Shown: piece by piece, positions 1 to 9,508 of the stretch | Position numbering within the stretch: the stretch's first letter is position 1 | Layout of the letters: the number at the start of each line of letters is the position of its first letter | Source: Pirellulales bacterium | GTDB lineage: Bacteria > Planctomycetota > Planctomycetia > Pirellulales > Lacipirellulaceae | Reading direction: 5' to 3' | DNA: 64,000 nucleotides | Assembly (NCBI GenBank): GCA_020847515.1 | Contig: JADLBW010000142.1 | Location: 1 to 64,000 of the forward strand | Program-made: the position numbers and the translations under genes | Notes under the pieces: model-generated | Seen by the model: the letters and a program-made list of their open reading frames with translations, nothing else | Told to the model about the DNA's origin: nothing | Database searches by the model: none

Positions 1-58
1 CCAAACTGGGTCCCGACCCCCGTTCCCCTGCCGCCCAAACCCAATCACTGCCCCGACC

Positions 59-982
59 ATGGCCGCCAAGATTGTTGCCCCGTTACTGGTATTCACTGCC
101 CTGGCAGCGCCGACGCGGGCCGTTGAGCCCGAACTGCGATCGTCGTGGAACGTCCGCGATCACGTTCCGCTGGACGAGTTCATCGTTCAAAGCCATCGGG
201 GGGCCGGGGTGCTGTCGCCGGAGAACTCGATCGAAGCGTTCGACATCGCCTGGCGGCTCAAGACCATTCCCGAAGCCGATCTGCGGACGTCGCGCGACGG
301 GGTCATCGTCGCTTTTCACGACAACAACTTTGAGCGCATTTTGCCCGGCGCTGCCGCCGAACTGCGGAAGCAGGGGGTCGCCGATCTGGCGTGGGCGGAG
401 CTCGCGAAGCTCGACATCGGCGCCTGGAAGGGGGACGCGTTCGCCGGTCAGCGCATTCCACGCATGACCGACGTCTACGAATTTCTCGAGCAGCATCCCC
501 AGCGCCGGCTGTACATCGACATCAAGAACGTCGATCTGAAGCAACTGGCGGCGGAGTCGCGCGAGGTGCATCCGCAGTTGATCCTCGCCAGCACGAAGTA
601 CGACGTCATTCGCCAGTGGAAGCGCCTGGCGCCTGAGTCGGCGACGCTGCACTGGATGGGCGGCACGGAGGAGGAGCTTGCCAAGCGGCTGGCCGCGCTG
701 CGCAAGACCGATTTCGCCGACGTCACGCAGTTGCAGATCCACGTGCATACGGCCGAAGACGGCGCGATCGCGCCCAGCGAGCCGTTCCTGCTTCAGACCG
801 GCGAAGAGCTGCGCCGCCACGGCATCGTCTATCAAGCGCTGGCGTGGAACCGCAAGGATCCGCAAATCCACTGGCGGTTGATGGACCTGGGCGTCGCCAG
901 TTTTGCGACTGACTATCCCGACGCGGTGATGCAGGCCATCAGCGACTACTACGCCCAGCACGAGAAATCGCAGACGCCATGA
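59..982 (+). CDS. Secreted glycerophosphodiester phosphodiesterase (GDPD family)
   Basis: Hydrolyses glycerophosphodiesters to glycerol phosphate plus an alcohol. An N-terminal signal peptide (residues about 1-21, ending APTRA) puts it outside the cytoplasmic membrane. GDPD hallmarks are visible in order: SHRGAG (H46, R47), PENSIEAFD, EADLRTSRDGV with acidic residues E72 and D74, FHDNN (H87), and a DIKNVD strand in place of the usual E-x-K. At 307 residues it has normal family length. Its stop overlaps the start of the glycerol-1-phosphate dehydrogenase (ATGA), so the two are translationally coupled. Together with the downstream antiporter this suggests a scavenging route for glycerol phosphate from lipid head groups. 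Family assignment is firm; the stereochemistry of the product is unknown. Confidence 0.9.
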   Translation: MAAKIVAPLLVFTALAAPTRAVEPELRSSWNVRDHVPLDEFIVQSHRGAGVLSPENSIEAFDIAWRLKTIPEADLRTSRDGVIVAFHDNNFERILPGAAAELRKQGVADLAWAELAKLDIGAWKGDAFAGQRIPRMTDVYEFLEQHPQRRLYIDIKNVDLKQLAAESREVHPQLILASTKYDVIRQWKRLAPESATLHWMGGTEEELAKRLAALRKTDFADVTQLQIHVHTAEDGAIAPSEPFLLQTGEELRRHGIVYQALAWNRKDPQIHWRLMDLGVASFATDYPDAVMQAISDYYAQHEKSQTP

Positions 983-2337
983 GTGTAGCGACGCAGGTTG
1001 AAAACGAGCTGCTACGAGGGGCCTTGGAATCGGCGCGGGACACCGAGCTGTTGCTGCTGGAGCGCGGGGCGCGGCGGCGCGCGGGCGAGGCGTTCACGTC
1101 GCTGTTCGGCGCCGCCAGCGCGGTGGTGGTCAGCGATGAAACCATCTTTTCGATCGCCGGCCGCGATGTGCACGACGCCCTCCGCCAGGCCGGGCAAGCC
1201 TGTCACGAGCCGGTGGTGCTGCCCGCCCAGGGATTGTATGCCGAATATTCATTCGTGGATCAATTGTGCCAGCGTCTGCAAGCGATCGACGCCGTGCCGA
1301 TCGCCGTCGGCGCCGGCACGATCAACGACCTGGTGAAACTGGCCGCCCATCGCTGCGGCCGGAAGTACCTGACGGTGGCGACCGCGGCCTCGATGGACGG
1401 CTATACCGCCTACGGCGCGTCGATCACCTACAAGGGCTCGAAGCAGACGTTCGACTGCCCGGCCCCCAAGGGGGTCGTGGCGGATCTCGACGTCATCGCC
1501 GCGGCGCCCGAAGGCATGAACGCCTCGGGCTTTGCCGACCTGGCGGCCAAGTGCCCGGCCGGCGCCGACTGGCTGCTGGCCGAGTTCCTGGGCGTGGAGG
1601 CGATCAACCGGCACGCCTGGGAGGCGGTGCAATCGCAATTGCGATTCTGGATGGACAATCCCGCCGGGGTGCGTCAACGGAAGCTCGAATCGCTCCGCCG
1701 GCTGACGGTCGCGCTGATGATGACCGGCTTCGCCATGCAATCGGCCCTCTCCAGCCGTCCGGCGTCGGGGGCCGAACACCAGTTCAGCCACCTGTGGGAC
1801 ATGGAGCACCACACGCACGCGGGCGCGGCGCCTTCGCACGGCTTCAAGGTCGGCATCGGGTCGCTGGCGTCGATCGCCCTCTACGAGACGCTGTTTCGCG
1901 AGGCCCTCTCGCTAATGGACATCGAGGCGATCGTCGCCGCCTGGCCGGACGCTGAGCGCAACGAGCAGGAAATCGCCGCTTTGTTCTCGCATGACGAGCT
2001 TGCCGCCAAGGCCCGCGAGGAGAGCGGCGTCAAGCACGTCTCGCGCGACGTGTTGCGGAACCAGCTTGTGAAGCTGAGCCGTGGATGGCCCGAGCTGCGC
2101 GATCGCCTGCGCGAGCAGTTGGTTTCGTTCGCGGAACTGCGCGACATGCTCTGCGAGGCGGGCGCGGCTTATATGCCGGAGCAAATCGGCATCAGCCGCG
2201 ATCGACTCCGCCGCAGCTACCGGCAGGCGTACCATATTCGCCGGCGGTTTACGGTGCTGGACGTGGCGCGTCGCGCCGGGCTGATGGACGCGGCGCTGGA
2301 ACAGATCTTCTCCTCGGACCGCGGACAATTCGCATGA
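979..2337 (+). CDS. sn-glycerol-1-phosphate dehydrogenase (AraM/EgsA-like)
   Basis: NAD(P)-dependent iron-containing-alcohol-dehydrogenase fold enzyme that interconverts dihydroxyacetone phosphate and sn-glycerol-1-phosphate. Motifs seen: nucleotide-binding GAGTINDLVK, the TAASMDGYTAYGAS block with the metal-ligand Asp, and the two metal-ligand His regions GAEHQFSHLWDMEHH and PSHGFKVGIG. At 452 residues it is somewhat longer than B. subtilis AraM; the extra length is a C-terminal helical tail. It overlaps both neighbours by ATGA junctions and so sits inside a tight operon with a GDPD and an organophosphate antiporter. Family knowledge: bacterial AraM makes G1P, the enantiomer used in archaeal lipids. 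Whether it makes or consumes G1P here cannot be read from the sequence. Confidence 0.87.
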   Translation: MSVATQVENELLRGALESARDTELLLLERGARRRAGEAFTSLFGAASAVVVSDETIFSIAGRDVHDALRQAGQACHEPVVLPAQGLYAEYSFVDQLCQRLQAIDAVPIAVGAGTINDLVKLAAHRCGRKYLTVATAASMDGYTAYGASITYKGSKQTFDCPAPKGVVADLDVIAAAPEGMNASGFADLAAKCPAGADWLLAEFLGVEAINRHAWEAVQSQLRFWMDNPAGVRQRKLESLRRLTVALMMTGFAMQSALSSRPASGAEHQFSHLWDMEHHTHAGAAPSHGFKVGIGSLASIALYETLFREALSLMDIEAIVAAWPDAERNEQEIAALFSHDELAAKAREESGVKHVSRDVLRNQLVKLSRGWPELRDRLREQLVSFAELRDMLCEAGAAYMPEQIGISRDRLRRSYRQAYHIRRRFTVLDVARRAGLMDAALEQIFSSDRGQFA

Positions 2338-3632
2338 GCTCGACCGTCGACGCCGCCCTCTCGCCACTTGAGGAATCAGCGGCCGAAGCCCGCACGGAGT
2401 TCCGCTACTGGCAGAAGCGGATACTGTTCTCGAGCATGATCGGCTATGCGTTCTTCTACTTCGTGCGGAAGAACCTCAGCTTCGCAGCGCCGCATATCAT
2501 GGAGGAATACGGCCTGAGCAAGCGGCAGATGGGCCTGGCCTCCACAACGCTGCACGGGCTGGTCTACGGCGTCGCGCGGTTCGTCAACGGCATGTGGGCC
2601 GATCGGGTGAACGCCCGCTGGTTCATGGCGGCCGGCCTGCTGGCGTGCGGCGTGATCAACTTCTTTTTCGGCTTGAGCAGCGCATTCGCGGCCTTTGCCG
2701 CGCTGTGGGCGCTCAACGGGTGGTTTCAGGGGATGGGATTTCCGCCCTGCACGCGGCTGATGACCCATTGGTTTCCGCCGCATCGGCTGGCGACGACCAT
2801 GTCGGTGTGGAACGTGGGCCACTCGCTGGGGGGCGCCGGCGTGGCGGTGCTGTGCGGGTATCTGGTCGCCATCGATTGGCGTTATTGTTTTTTCGTGCCC
2901 GCGATCATCGCGATGGCCGGATCGTTGTTTCTGGCAATTGCGCTGCGCGACACGCCGGAATCGCTGGGCCTGCCGCCGGTCGAGGGAACCGAGCACACCG
3001 AGGTCGCTGAATCCGAGCCGATGTGGCGCACGCTGCGGCAACTGGTGTTCACGAACCGCTACATTTGGCTGTTGTCGCTGGCGAATTTCTTTGTCTACGT
3101 CGTGCGCTACGGCGTCGTCGATTGGGCGCCGACGTTTTTGAAGCAGGCCCGCGGACTGGAGCTGGCCAAGAGCGCCGGCTGGACGGTCGGCGCCTTTGAA
3201 GCGGCAGGCATCCTCGGCATGGTGACCAGCGGTTGGATCACCGATCGGGTGTTCGGCGGCCGGGGCACGCGCACCTGCCTGGTGTACATGCTCGGCTGCA
3301 GCGCCGCGCTGTGCGTGTTCTGGCTGTATCCCTCGACGTCGGTGTACGAGAATGCGGCCGTGCTGGCGGTCGCCGGGTTCTTCATTTATGGTCCGCAGTG
3401 CCTGATCGGCATCAGTGCGGCGAACCTGGCCACCAAGCGTGCGGCGGCGGCGTCGGCGGGGCTGACCGGGCTGTTCGGCTACGCCAGTACGCTGGTCTCC
3501 GGCGTCGGCGTCGGCTGGCTGGCCGATCACAGCGGCTGGGACGCGGCGTTTTTGCTGCTGTTCGTGGCCGGGATGATCGGCACGGCGTTGTTTGCGCTGT
3601 GCTGGCCGGCGCAGGCCCATGGATACAAATGA
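2334..3632 (+). CDS. MFS organophosphate:phosphate antiporter (GlpT/UhpT family)
   Basis: Twelve-helix inner-membrane transporter of the OPA family, expected to exchange a phosphorylated organic compound (probably glycerol phosphate) for phosphate. The early segment GYAFFYFVRKNLSFAAP matches the Y-x3-Y-x2-R-x-N-x(3)-A pattern of GlpT-type carriers, and GWFQGMGFPPCTRLMTHWF is the conserved helix 4/5 block. The ORF track starts at 2085, but the real start is the ATG at 2334, which overlaps the previous stop (ATGA) and gives 432 residues; the upstream part is only an open frame over the dehydrogenase gene. Substrate is inferred from the operon. A second OPA carrier lies at 4869-6230. Confidence 0.87.
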   Translation: MSSTVDAALSPLEESAAEARTEFRYWQKRILFSSMIGYAFFYFVRKNLSFAAPHIMEEYGLSKRQMGLASTTLHGLVYGVARFVNGMWADRVNARWFMAAGLLACGVINFFFGLSSAFAAFAALWALNGWFQGMGFPPCTRLMTHWFPPHRLATTMSVWNVGHSLGGAGVAVLCGYLVAIDWRYCFFVPAIIAMAGSLFLAIALRDTPESLGLPPVEGTEHTEVAESEPMWRTLRQLVFTNRYIWLLSLANFFVYVVRYGVVDWAPTFLKQARGLELAKSAGWTVGAFEAAGILGMVTSGWITDRVFGGRGTRTCLVYMLGCSAALCVFWLYPSTSVYENAAVLAVAGFFIYGPQCLIGISAANLATKRAAAASAGLTGLFGYASTLVSGVGVGWLADHSGWDAAFLLLFVAGMIGTALFALCWPAQAHGYK

Positions 3633-3929
3633 ACTAAGGATTCATAGATGCAGGGTTTGAAGCCCGCGAAAAAAGCGCGCATGAATCAAGCAGCCGTACC
3701 TCGTCCTCTCGATTTCCGGCACCCTCCCCTTGGTGGGTAGGGCTGGGGAGGGGCGAACCCGCTACACAGATGCCTAACAGCCGCACGAATCCAGCCCCCA
3801 TTGGCGTGCATTCGCGGGCAAACCCAAAATGCCCAGCGCAGATGAGTGTCGCTGTCCGCCATTTCCATCAGAGCCGCTTTCACAAATCACGCGCGTTACC
3901 ACGCATTGACTTCATACACGTCCTTCACG
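3633..3929. other. Intergenic stretch with a CCCTCCCC hairpin repeat
   Basis: About 300 bases between the first OPA transporter and the HAD phosphatase. No convincing gene is present. It holds one copy of the dispersed CCCTCCC...GGGAGGG repeat at 3721-3753. The remainder shows nothing recognisable. Confidence 0.6.
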
Positions 3930-4754
3930 ATGACCTCTATACCCTCGCGACTTGCCAGGCTCCGCCACATCGTCTTCGACATGGACGGCACGATTTATCT
4001 TGGCAATCGACTTTTCAAGACCACGTTGCCGCATCTGGCGCTGCTGCGGCAGCTCGACATTGGTTATTCGTTCGTAACGAACAATTGCTCGCGGAGTCGC
4101 GCCGAATATCTCGCCCACTTGCGGGAAATGGGGATCGAGGCGCCGGCCGAGTCGATGGTCGTCTCTACGCACGCCACGATCCACTACCTGCAGCAGCATC
4201 TGCCGCACGTGCGCCGGTTGTTTACGCTCAATTCGCCGGGCGCGGACGACGACCTGCGGCTAGCTGGATTTGAGATCGTCGACGAGGCGCCGCAGGCGGT
4301 CGTCGTAGGGTGGGATCGGCGATTTACTTACGATCGGCTCTGCCGCACAGCGTGGCATATCAAGCAAGGGCTGCCGTACCTGGCGACGCATCCCGATCGG
4401 ATTTGTCCCACCAACGAAGCGACGGTGCTGCCCGACTGCGGGGCGATTTGCGCGCTGCTGGAGACGGCCACGGGTCGTCGGCCAGACGCCGTCGCCGGCA
4501 AGCCGAGCCCGGCGATGTTGCAAGAAGTGATGCATCGCCACATACTGGCCGCCGACGAGGTGGCGATGATCGGCGATCGGCTGTACACCGACGTGCGGAT
4601 GGCCCGCGACGCCGGCGTGCTGGCGGTGCTGACGCTCACCGGCGAAGCAAGCGCCGTAGAGGCGGCGTCGCTGCCGGCGGCCGAACGGCCCGACCTGATC
4701 GTCGAGGACCTCGACGAGCTGTCAGCGCAGCTCGTCGCTGCCCGCGGCAATTAG
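3930..4754 (+). CDS. HAD-IIA family phosphatase (NagD/AraL-like)
   Basis: Cytosolic sugar-phosphate or glycerol-phosphate phosphatase of the HAD-IIA subfamily. Motif I FDMDGTIYLGN (nucleophile D17, D19), motif II VTNN, the motif III Lys in GKPSPAML and motif IV MIGDRLYTDVRMA are all intact. The ATG at 3930 gives 274 residues and begins just before the first strand; the longer ORF (from 3846) adds an unconserved leader. Family knowledge: B. subtilis AraL, a HAD-IIA phosphatase, is encoded beside AraM, and related actinobacterial enzymes dephosphorylate glycerol phosphate. Next to a G1P dehydrogenase and upstream of glycerol kinase, a glycerol-phosphate phosphatase role is a reasonable inference. 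Substrate is not proven. Confidence 0.85.
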   Translation: MTSIPSRLARLRHIVFDMDGTIYLGNRLFKTTLPHLALLRQLDIGYSFVTNNCSRSRAEYLAHLREMGIEAPAESMVVSTHATIHYLQQHLPHVRRLFTLNSPGADDDLRLAGFEIVDEAPQAVVVGWDRRFTYDRLCRTAWHIKQGLPYLATHPDRICPTNEATVLPDCGAICALLETATGRRPDAVAGKPSPAMLQEVMHRHILAADEVAMIGDRLYTDVRMARDAGVLAVLTLTGEASAVEAASLPAAERPDLIVEDLDELSAQLVAARGN

Positions 4755-4868
4755 CCCTGGCCGTCCCGGCCATGGGGGCTTTTGCCGGCTAATCGCTCTA
4801 CTCGAAAATCACCGACCAACGCGGACCGACTTCGCCCGGGCCAAGCCGGTCCGGGCGCCTGGAATTTG

Positions 4869-6230
4869 ATGAATCCTTTTTCCGCCGTAAGCCGCTATTT
4901 CGCTCCGCCGCCGCCGACGCCCCGGCGGTCGGCGGACGAAGTCGCCGCCGTCTATCCGTCGTACCGCTGGCAAATGCTGCAGGCGACGTTCCTCGGCTAC
5001 GCCACCTACTACCTGGTGCGCAACAACCTGGCGCCGATCAAGATCGAGCTGCAATCGGCGCTGGGCCTCGATAAGTCGATGCTGGGCAACATCGGCGCGG
5101 CGACGGCGATCAGCTACGGCATCGGGAAGTTCTTCATGGGCGTGCTGTCCGACCGCAGCGACGCCCGCAAGTTCATGACGGCCGGGCTGGTGCTGTCGGC
5201 GCTGTGCAACTTCGCCTTCGGGGCCGTCGCCAACTACCCCATGCACCTGTTTCTGTGGAGCCTCAACGGCCTGGCCCAGGGCATGGGCTGGCCGCCCTGC
5301 GGGCGGACGCTGGGACACTGGTTCAGCGAGTCGGAGCGGGGGTTGAAGTTCAGCATTTGGAACACGTCGCATAACTTCGGGGGGGCCATCGCGGGGGTGA
5401 TGGCGGCCTGGGCGGTTCGCGAGTTCGGCGGCTGGCAGTACGCCTTCTACGTACCGGGGGCGATTTCGCTGGTCGGCGCCGCCTTTATTTACAGCACCCT
5501 CCGCGACACGCCGCAGTCGGTCGGCCTGCCGCCGATCGAGGAGTACCGCAACGACTATCCCGCCGCGGCGGGCGAGGCCGGCGTCGTCGAGGAGCGCGAC
5601 CTGACCGTCCGCGAAATTTTGATCGACAAGGTGCTGCTCAATCCCTGGGTATGGCTGCTGGCAGCGGCCAACTTTTTTGCCTACATCACTCGATACAGCA
5701 TGCTCGACTGGGGGCCGACGTACCTTCGCGAGGTGAAGGGCGCATCGCTCGAAGGGGGCGCCTACTCGACCGCCGCCCTGGAACTGGGGGGCATCCCCTC
5801 GACGATTGCACTGGGATGGCTGTCCGACAAGCTCGGTGGCCGCCGCGGCATGGTGGCCTCGCTGTGCATGATTCCGATCGTGGCCGCCTTCACCGTTATC
5901 CTGTATACGCCTAAGGGATATCTCTGGCTCGACATGACGATGCTGTTCACGATCGGGTTCTTCATTGACCCGGTCATCAACCTCATCACTATTGCGGCGC
6001 TGGATATCGCCTCGAAGAAGGCGATTGGCGCCGCGGCCGGCTTCATCGGCCTATTGGGCTACCTGGGCCGCACCGTGCAGGAGAAGGGCTTCGGCTGGGC
6101 GGTGCACACGTATTCCAAGTCGATCGGCGTCGATGGCGCCTGGGATTTAGTGCTGTACTCGATTCTGGCGTGCGGCGTGCTCTCGGGGGTGCTGCTGGCG
6201 TTTACCTGGAAGATGCGCCCGCGGGCGTGA
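4869..6230 (+). CDS. MFS organophosphate:phosphate antiporter, second copy (GlpT family)
   Basis: Second OPA-family inner-membrane antiporter. [16 protein letters not shown] reproduces the GlpT-type signature in helix 1, followed by [17 protein letters not shown] and [15 protein letters not shown]. The ATG at 4869 ([11 protein letters not shown]) has GGAA just upstream and gives 453 residues; the longer ORF from 4782 adds an unconserved leader. It lies 16 bases upstream of glycerol kinase and so is likely co-transcribed with it. It is clearly diverged from the 2334 copy, so the two may handle different substrates, for example glycerol-3-phosphate versus another phosphoglycerol or phosphosugar. 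That division of labour is inference. Confidence 0.87.
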   Translation: MNPFSAVSRYFAPPPPTPRRSADEVAAVYPSYRWQMLQATFLGYATYYLVRNNLAPIKIELQSALGLDKSMLGNIGAATAISYGIGKFFMGVLSDRSDARKFMTAGLVLSALCNFAFGAVANYPMHLFLWSLNGLAQGMGWPPCGRTLGHWFSESERGLKFSIWNTSHNFGGAIAGVMAAWAVREFGGWQYAFYVPGAISLVGAAFIYSTLRDTPQSVGLPPIEEYRNDYPAAAGEAGVVEERDLTVREILIDKVLLNPWVWLLAAANFFAYITRYSMLDWGPTYLREVKGASLEGGAYSTAALELGGIPSTIALGWLSDKLGGRRGMVASLCMIPIVAAFTVILYTPKGYLWLDMTMLFTIGFFIDPVINLITIAALDIASKKAIGAAAGFIGLLGYLGRTVQEKGFGWAVHTYSKSIGVDGAWDLVLYSILACGVLSGVLLAFTWKMRPRA

Positions 6231-6246
6231 TCGCGGAGGATTTCGC

Positions 6247-7737
6247 ATGGCTTTTCTCTTAGCGCTCGATCAGGGCACAACGTCCTCAAGAGCGATCGTC
6301 TTCGACGATGCGGGCGCCGTCCGGGGGATCGCCCAGCGGGAATTCACGCAGCACTTTCCGCGGCCCGGATGGGTCGAACACGATCCGGAAGAGATTTGGA
6401 CTTCGCAGCTCGAAGTCGCGGCGGAAGCCCTCGCCAAGCTGCAGCTCAAGCCCGCCGACATTGTCGCCATCGGCATCACGAATCAGCGAGAGACGACGTT
6501 GCTGTGGGACCGAGCGACGGGCGAGCCGATCCATAACGCCATCGTGTGGCAGGATCGTCGCACGGCGGCCCGCTGCGACGAGCTGCGGGCCAGCGGCCGC
6601 GAGGCGATGGTCGCGGCCAAGACTGGCCTGCTGTTCGATCCGTACTTCAGCGGCACGAAGATCGAATGGCTGCTCGACAACGTCGCCGGCGCCCGCCAGG
6701 CCGCCGAGGCGGGGAGGCTCGCCTGCGGCACGATCGACTCCTGGCTGGCGTATAAGCTCACCGGCGGGGCGCTGCACGTCACTGATGCGTCGAACGCCTC
6801 GCGCACGTCGCTGATGAACATCCACTCCGGCGACTGGGACGACGAGTTGCTCGCGCTGCTGCGCGTGCCGCGCGGCATACTGCCCGAGATCCGCTCCTCC
6901 AGCGAAGTCTACGGCGAGGTCGACTCGTCGCTGCCGCTGGCGGGCGTCAAGCTGGCCGGACTGATCGGCGACCAGCAGGGCGCCTTGTTCGGCCAGGGCT
7001 GCTTCGGCATCGGCGATGCGAAGAACACCTACGGCACCGGGTGCTTTATGCTGATGAACACGGGCCGGCAGGCCGTCGCCTCGCGGCATCGGCTGCTGAG
7101 CACCGTGGCCTGGCGGCTCGGCGGCGTGACCGAATATGCACTGGAGGGAGCGGTGTTTATCGGCGGCGCCGCAGTCGGCTGGCTGCGCGACGGCCTGGGC
7201 GTGATCAAGACGTCTGCCGACGTCGAGGCTTTGGCCAACACGACTGCTGACAGCGGCGGCGTTTCGTTTGTGCCGGCCTTCACAGGCCTGGGCGCCCCCG
7301 ACTGGGACCCCTACGCCCGGGGGGCGATCATCGGCATCACCCGCGGCACGACGGTCGCACACATCGCCCGCGCGGCGCTCGACGGGGTGGCGCTGCAGGT
7401 AGCCGACCTGCTGGAAGGGATGCATCGCGATCTGGAGGGGGAGTTGTCGGAGTTGCGCGTCGACGGCGGCGCCAGCGTCAACAATACCCTCATGCAAATC
7501 CAGGCCGACGTACTGCAATTGCCCGTGGTCCGACCGCAAGTAACCGAAACGACGGCCCTGGGAGCGGCGTACCTGGCAGGGCTGGCGGTCGGCGTCTGGC
7601 GCGACCCTCAGACGATCCAGCGACAATGGCGCATCGACCGGCGGTTTACGCCACAGATCTCGGCCGACGAAGCGGCCGCCCGCCGCGCGACCTGGCGTCG
7701 AGCCGTCGATCGCGCCAAGGGCTGGGCGCAGTCGTAA
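6247..7737 (+). CDS. glpK: Glycerol kinase
   Basis: ATP-dependent phosphorylation of glycerol to sn-glycerol-3-phosphate in the cytoplasm. FGGY-family features: [15 protein letters not shown] at the N-terminus (phosphate-binding loop), [24 protein letters not shown] (glycerol contact region), [32 protein letters not shown] and the C-terminal [11 protein letters not shown] adenosine-binding loop. Length of 496 is typical. A good ribosome binding site (GGAGGATTTCGC) precedes the ATG. It follows the second OPA transporter by 16 bases and precedes the glycerol facilitator, the classic glpF/glpK pairing but separated by a palindromic repeat. Confidence 0.96.
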   Translation: MAFLLALDQGTTSSRAIVFDDAGAVRGIAQREFTQHFPRPGWVEHDPEEIWTSQLEVAAEALAKLQLKPADIVAIGITNQRETTLLWDRATGEPIHNAIVWQDRRTAARCDELRASGREAMVAAKTGLLFDPYFSGTKIEWLLDNVAGARQAAEAGRLACGTIDSWLAYKLTGGALHVTDASNASRTSLMNIHSGDWDDELLALLRVPRGILPEIRSSSEVYGEVDSSLPLAGVKLAGLIGDQQGALFGQGCFGIGDAKNTYGTGCFMLMNTGRQAVASRHRLLSTVAWRLGGVTEYALEGAVFIGGAAVGWLRDGLGVIKTSADVEALANTTADSGGVSFVPAFTGLGAPDWDPYARGAIIGITRGTTVAHIARAALDGVALQVADLLEGMHRDLEGELSELRVDGGASVNNTLMQIQADVLQLPVVRPQVTETTALGAAYLAGLAVGVWRDPQTIQRQWRIDRRFTPQISADEAAARRATWRRAVDRAKGWAQS

Positions 7738-7751
7738 AGTCAACGATTGAT

Positions 7752-7900
7752 GCCTGCGCCGCTAGTGAACCCGTTGTGAATTTGGCTAGCGGCCAGAATG
7801 AGGTTTCTTCCGTCCGGCCGACAGCAGACAGCCGGCAGCCGACGGTCGGCAGCCGACAGCAGACAGCCGATAGACAGACATGGTTCATTAGTCGCACAGT
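7752..7900. repeat. Heptamer-palindrome intergenic element, copy A1
   Basis: Element of about 150 bp starting 14 bases after the glpK stop. The ends are inverted copies of TGCGCCGCTAATGAACC (here with mismatches: TGCGCCGCTAGTGAACC and GGTTCATTAGTCGCACA). The interior is a run of degenerate 7-mers such as CCGACAG, CAGACAG, CCGGCAG and CCGATAG. Similar elements occur at 9370, 20568 and 45972. Confidence 0.8.
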
Positions 7901-8155
7901 TCTCAATAGCCATCGTACTCGTGCGTTGTCAAAACTCAATTTTGGGATCAGCCGCTTGGCGCCAGCCCGCGGCTCTCCGCAAAGGCCGGACGCTAGCGCG
8001 TGGCGGCTGATGCAGGCAATCCGTTTCCTGATCGTGACATGGCGCCCGCTCGGGGCCAAGCGATTTTGGAAGCTTGCCTTTAGCAAACGTGGTGGGGGCG
8101 TGCAGTCAAACCCGTTTCAGGCCCGTTCGTTGCGTTGAATCAGATTGGAGCGCAT
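7901..8155. other. Remainder of the glpK-glpF gap
   Basis: No gene is supported here. The short ORFs crossing this stretch run through the repeat and have no recognisable domain. TTGGAG close to 8145 is the probable ribosome binding site for the facilitator. Confidence 0.5.
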
Positions 8156-8956
8156 ATGCACCCTTATACGGCTGAATTCTTGGGCACGTTACTACTGGTC
8201 CTGCTGGGCAACGGCGTGGTGGCCAACGTCTTCCTGAACGAGACCAAGGGAAACAAGAGCGGATGGATCGTGGTGACCTTCGGCTGGGCGATGGGTCTGT
8301 TTGTGGCCGTGTGGTGCGTCGCCCGGTTCAGCGGCGCCCATCTCAATCCGGCAGTGACCCTCGGATTGGCTATGGCCGGAAAGTTCAAGCCGCTTGCCGG
8401 ATCGTTGGGCAGCGACATCGCCGGGTATATCGCCGCGCAAATGCTCGGCGCCGTCGCCGGGGCGACGCTGGTGTTTCTCTATTATCGAGATCACTACGCT
8501 GCCAGCGACGATCCGGCGGTCAAGCTCGGCACGTTTGCTACCAGCCCCGCGATCCGTCGACCGCTGAGCAATCTGTTCTGCGAAACCGTCGGCACGACGG
8601 TGCTCATGCTGGCGCTGCTGCTGGCGGCGGAACCCTCGATCACCCCCTCGGCGGAGTCGACCGGCGCGTTGGAGCCCGCAACCATGAAGATCGGCCTGGG
8701 CACGCTGGGGGCGTTGCCGGTGGGCCTGTTGGTGATGTCGATCGGCCTGTCGCTCGGCGGCACGACTGGCTACGCGATCAACCCCGCGCGGGATTTAGGG
8801 CCGCGCATCGCTCACGCCCTGTTGCCCGTGCCGGGCAAAGGGGGCAGCGACTGGTCCTACGCCTGGATTCCGGTGGTCGGCCCGATATTGGGCGCACTGC
8901 TCGCGGTGGTCGTGTGGCTGGCCATCGCCCATGAATCGCCGCCGGCTGCTCTATAG
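8156..8956 (+). CDS. glpF: Glycerol uptake facilitator (MIP/aquaglyceroporin)
   Basis: Six-helix channel for glycerol diffusion across the inner membrane. The two half-helix pore motifs are present: SGAHLNPAVTLG (NPA at residues 64-66) and GYAINPARDLGPR, where the Asp after NPAR is the mark of glycerol-conducting members. TTGGAG upstream favours the ATG at 8156 (266 residues) over the ORF start at 8135. It completes the glycerol set with the kinase. Its 3' end overlaps by a few bases the tail of an opposite-strand radical-SAM fragment. Confidence 0.93.
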   Translation: MHPYTAEFLGTLLLVLLGNGVVANVFLNETKGNKSGWIVVTFGWAMGLFVAVWCVARFSGAHLNPAVTLGLAMAGKFKPLAGSLGSDIAGYIAAQMLGAVAGATLVFLYYRDHYAASDDPAVKLGTFATSPAIRRPLSNLFCETVGTTVLMLALLLAAEPSITPSAESTGALEPATMKIGLGTLGALPVGLLVMSIGLSLGGTTGYAINPARDLGPRIAHALLPVPGKGGSDWSYAWIPVVGPILGALLAVVVWLAIAHESPPAAL

Positions 8957-9352
8957 CGGGCATGGCGGTTCAAACAGATCTAGCTGCCGCCCGCCCGGGA
9001 CGTCCGCCGCTACGGATTCGCTAGCGCGATCGACCATGCGTGGCGGGCGATGATCGCTGGCGGCGATGAAGTACCGAAGCTGCTGCCAGGGGAGGCGAAG
9101 GCGACACAAATCAGCCGCCGCCAGCGCCCGCTGACGGCGCGCCCGTAGAATGTGCTCCACGGTTCGCGGACCCATGCCTGGCAGGCGTAGCAGCACCTCC
9201 GGCGGGGCCGTATTGACGTCAATCGGGAACTGGCGGCGATGATCGAGCAGCCAGGCGAATTTCGGGGCGATCCGACGGTCCTTCAGGGGGCGGAGTTCGC
9301 TTACCATGGCGGCACTGCTAGGAAGGCTCTGGGCATAACGGAAGCGACACAC
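8951..9352 (-). pseudogene. C-terminal fragment of a DNA modification/repair radical SAM protein
   Basis: The 133-residue ORF contains FPIDVNTAPPEVLLRLPGMGPRTVEHILRARR, a helix-hairpin-helix segment that normally forms the C-terminal part of the putative DNA modification/repair radical SAM family (TIGR03916-like). It also ends in a natural-looking C-terminus (LDLFE). The whole N-terminal radical-SAM domain with its CxxxCxxC cluster is missing, and the sequence upstream of the fragment (9370-9508) is a palindromic repeat followed by non-coding DNA. The best reading is a decayed remnant. A free-standing HhH protein cannot be excluded. No partner uracil-DNA-glycosylase-like gene is visible. Confidence 0.6.
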
Positions 9353-9369
9353 TCACTATTTGTGATTCC

Positions 9370-9508
9370 CTGCGCCGCTAATGAACCCGTTGTGAGTTTG
9401 GCTATCGGCTATCGGCTAGCGGCCGACGGCCAGAGGGAAAAGGCCTAATTCTGACCGCTAGCCGATAGCCGATAGCCGATAGCCAGGCGCGGTTCATTGC
9501 TGCGCAGT
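9370..9508. repeat. Heptamer-palindrome intergenic element, copy A2
   Basis: Cleanest copy of the element. The left end is TGCGCCGCTAATGAACCC and the right end is GGTTCATTGCTGCGCAG. The left arm reads GGCTATC GGCTATC GGCTAGC GGCCGAC, the centre is AGAGGGAAAAGGCCTAATTC, and the right arm is CGCTAGC followed by CGATAGC three times. It separates the truncated radical-SAM fragment from the permease region. Confidence 0.85.

Noticed and set aside
7752-9508. CRISPR array suggested by tandem repeats
   Set aside because: The units are 7 bases, degenerate and contiguous without spacers, and form palindromes. There are no cas genes.
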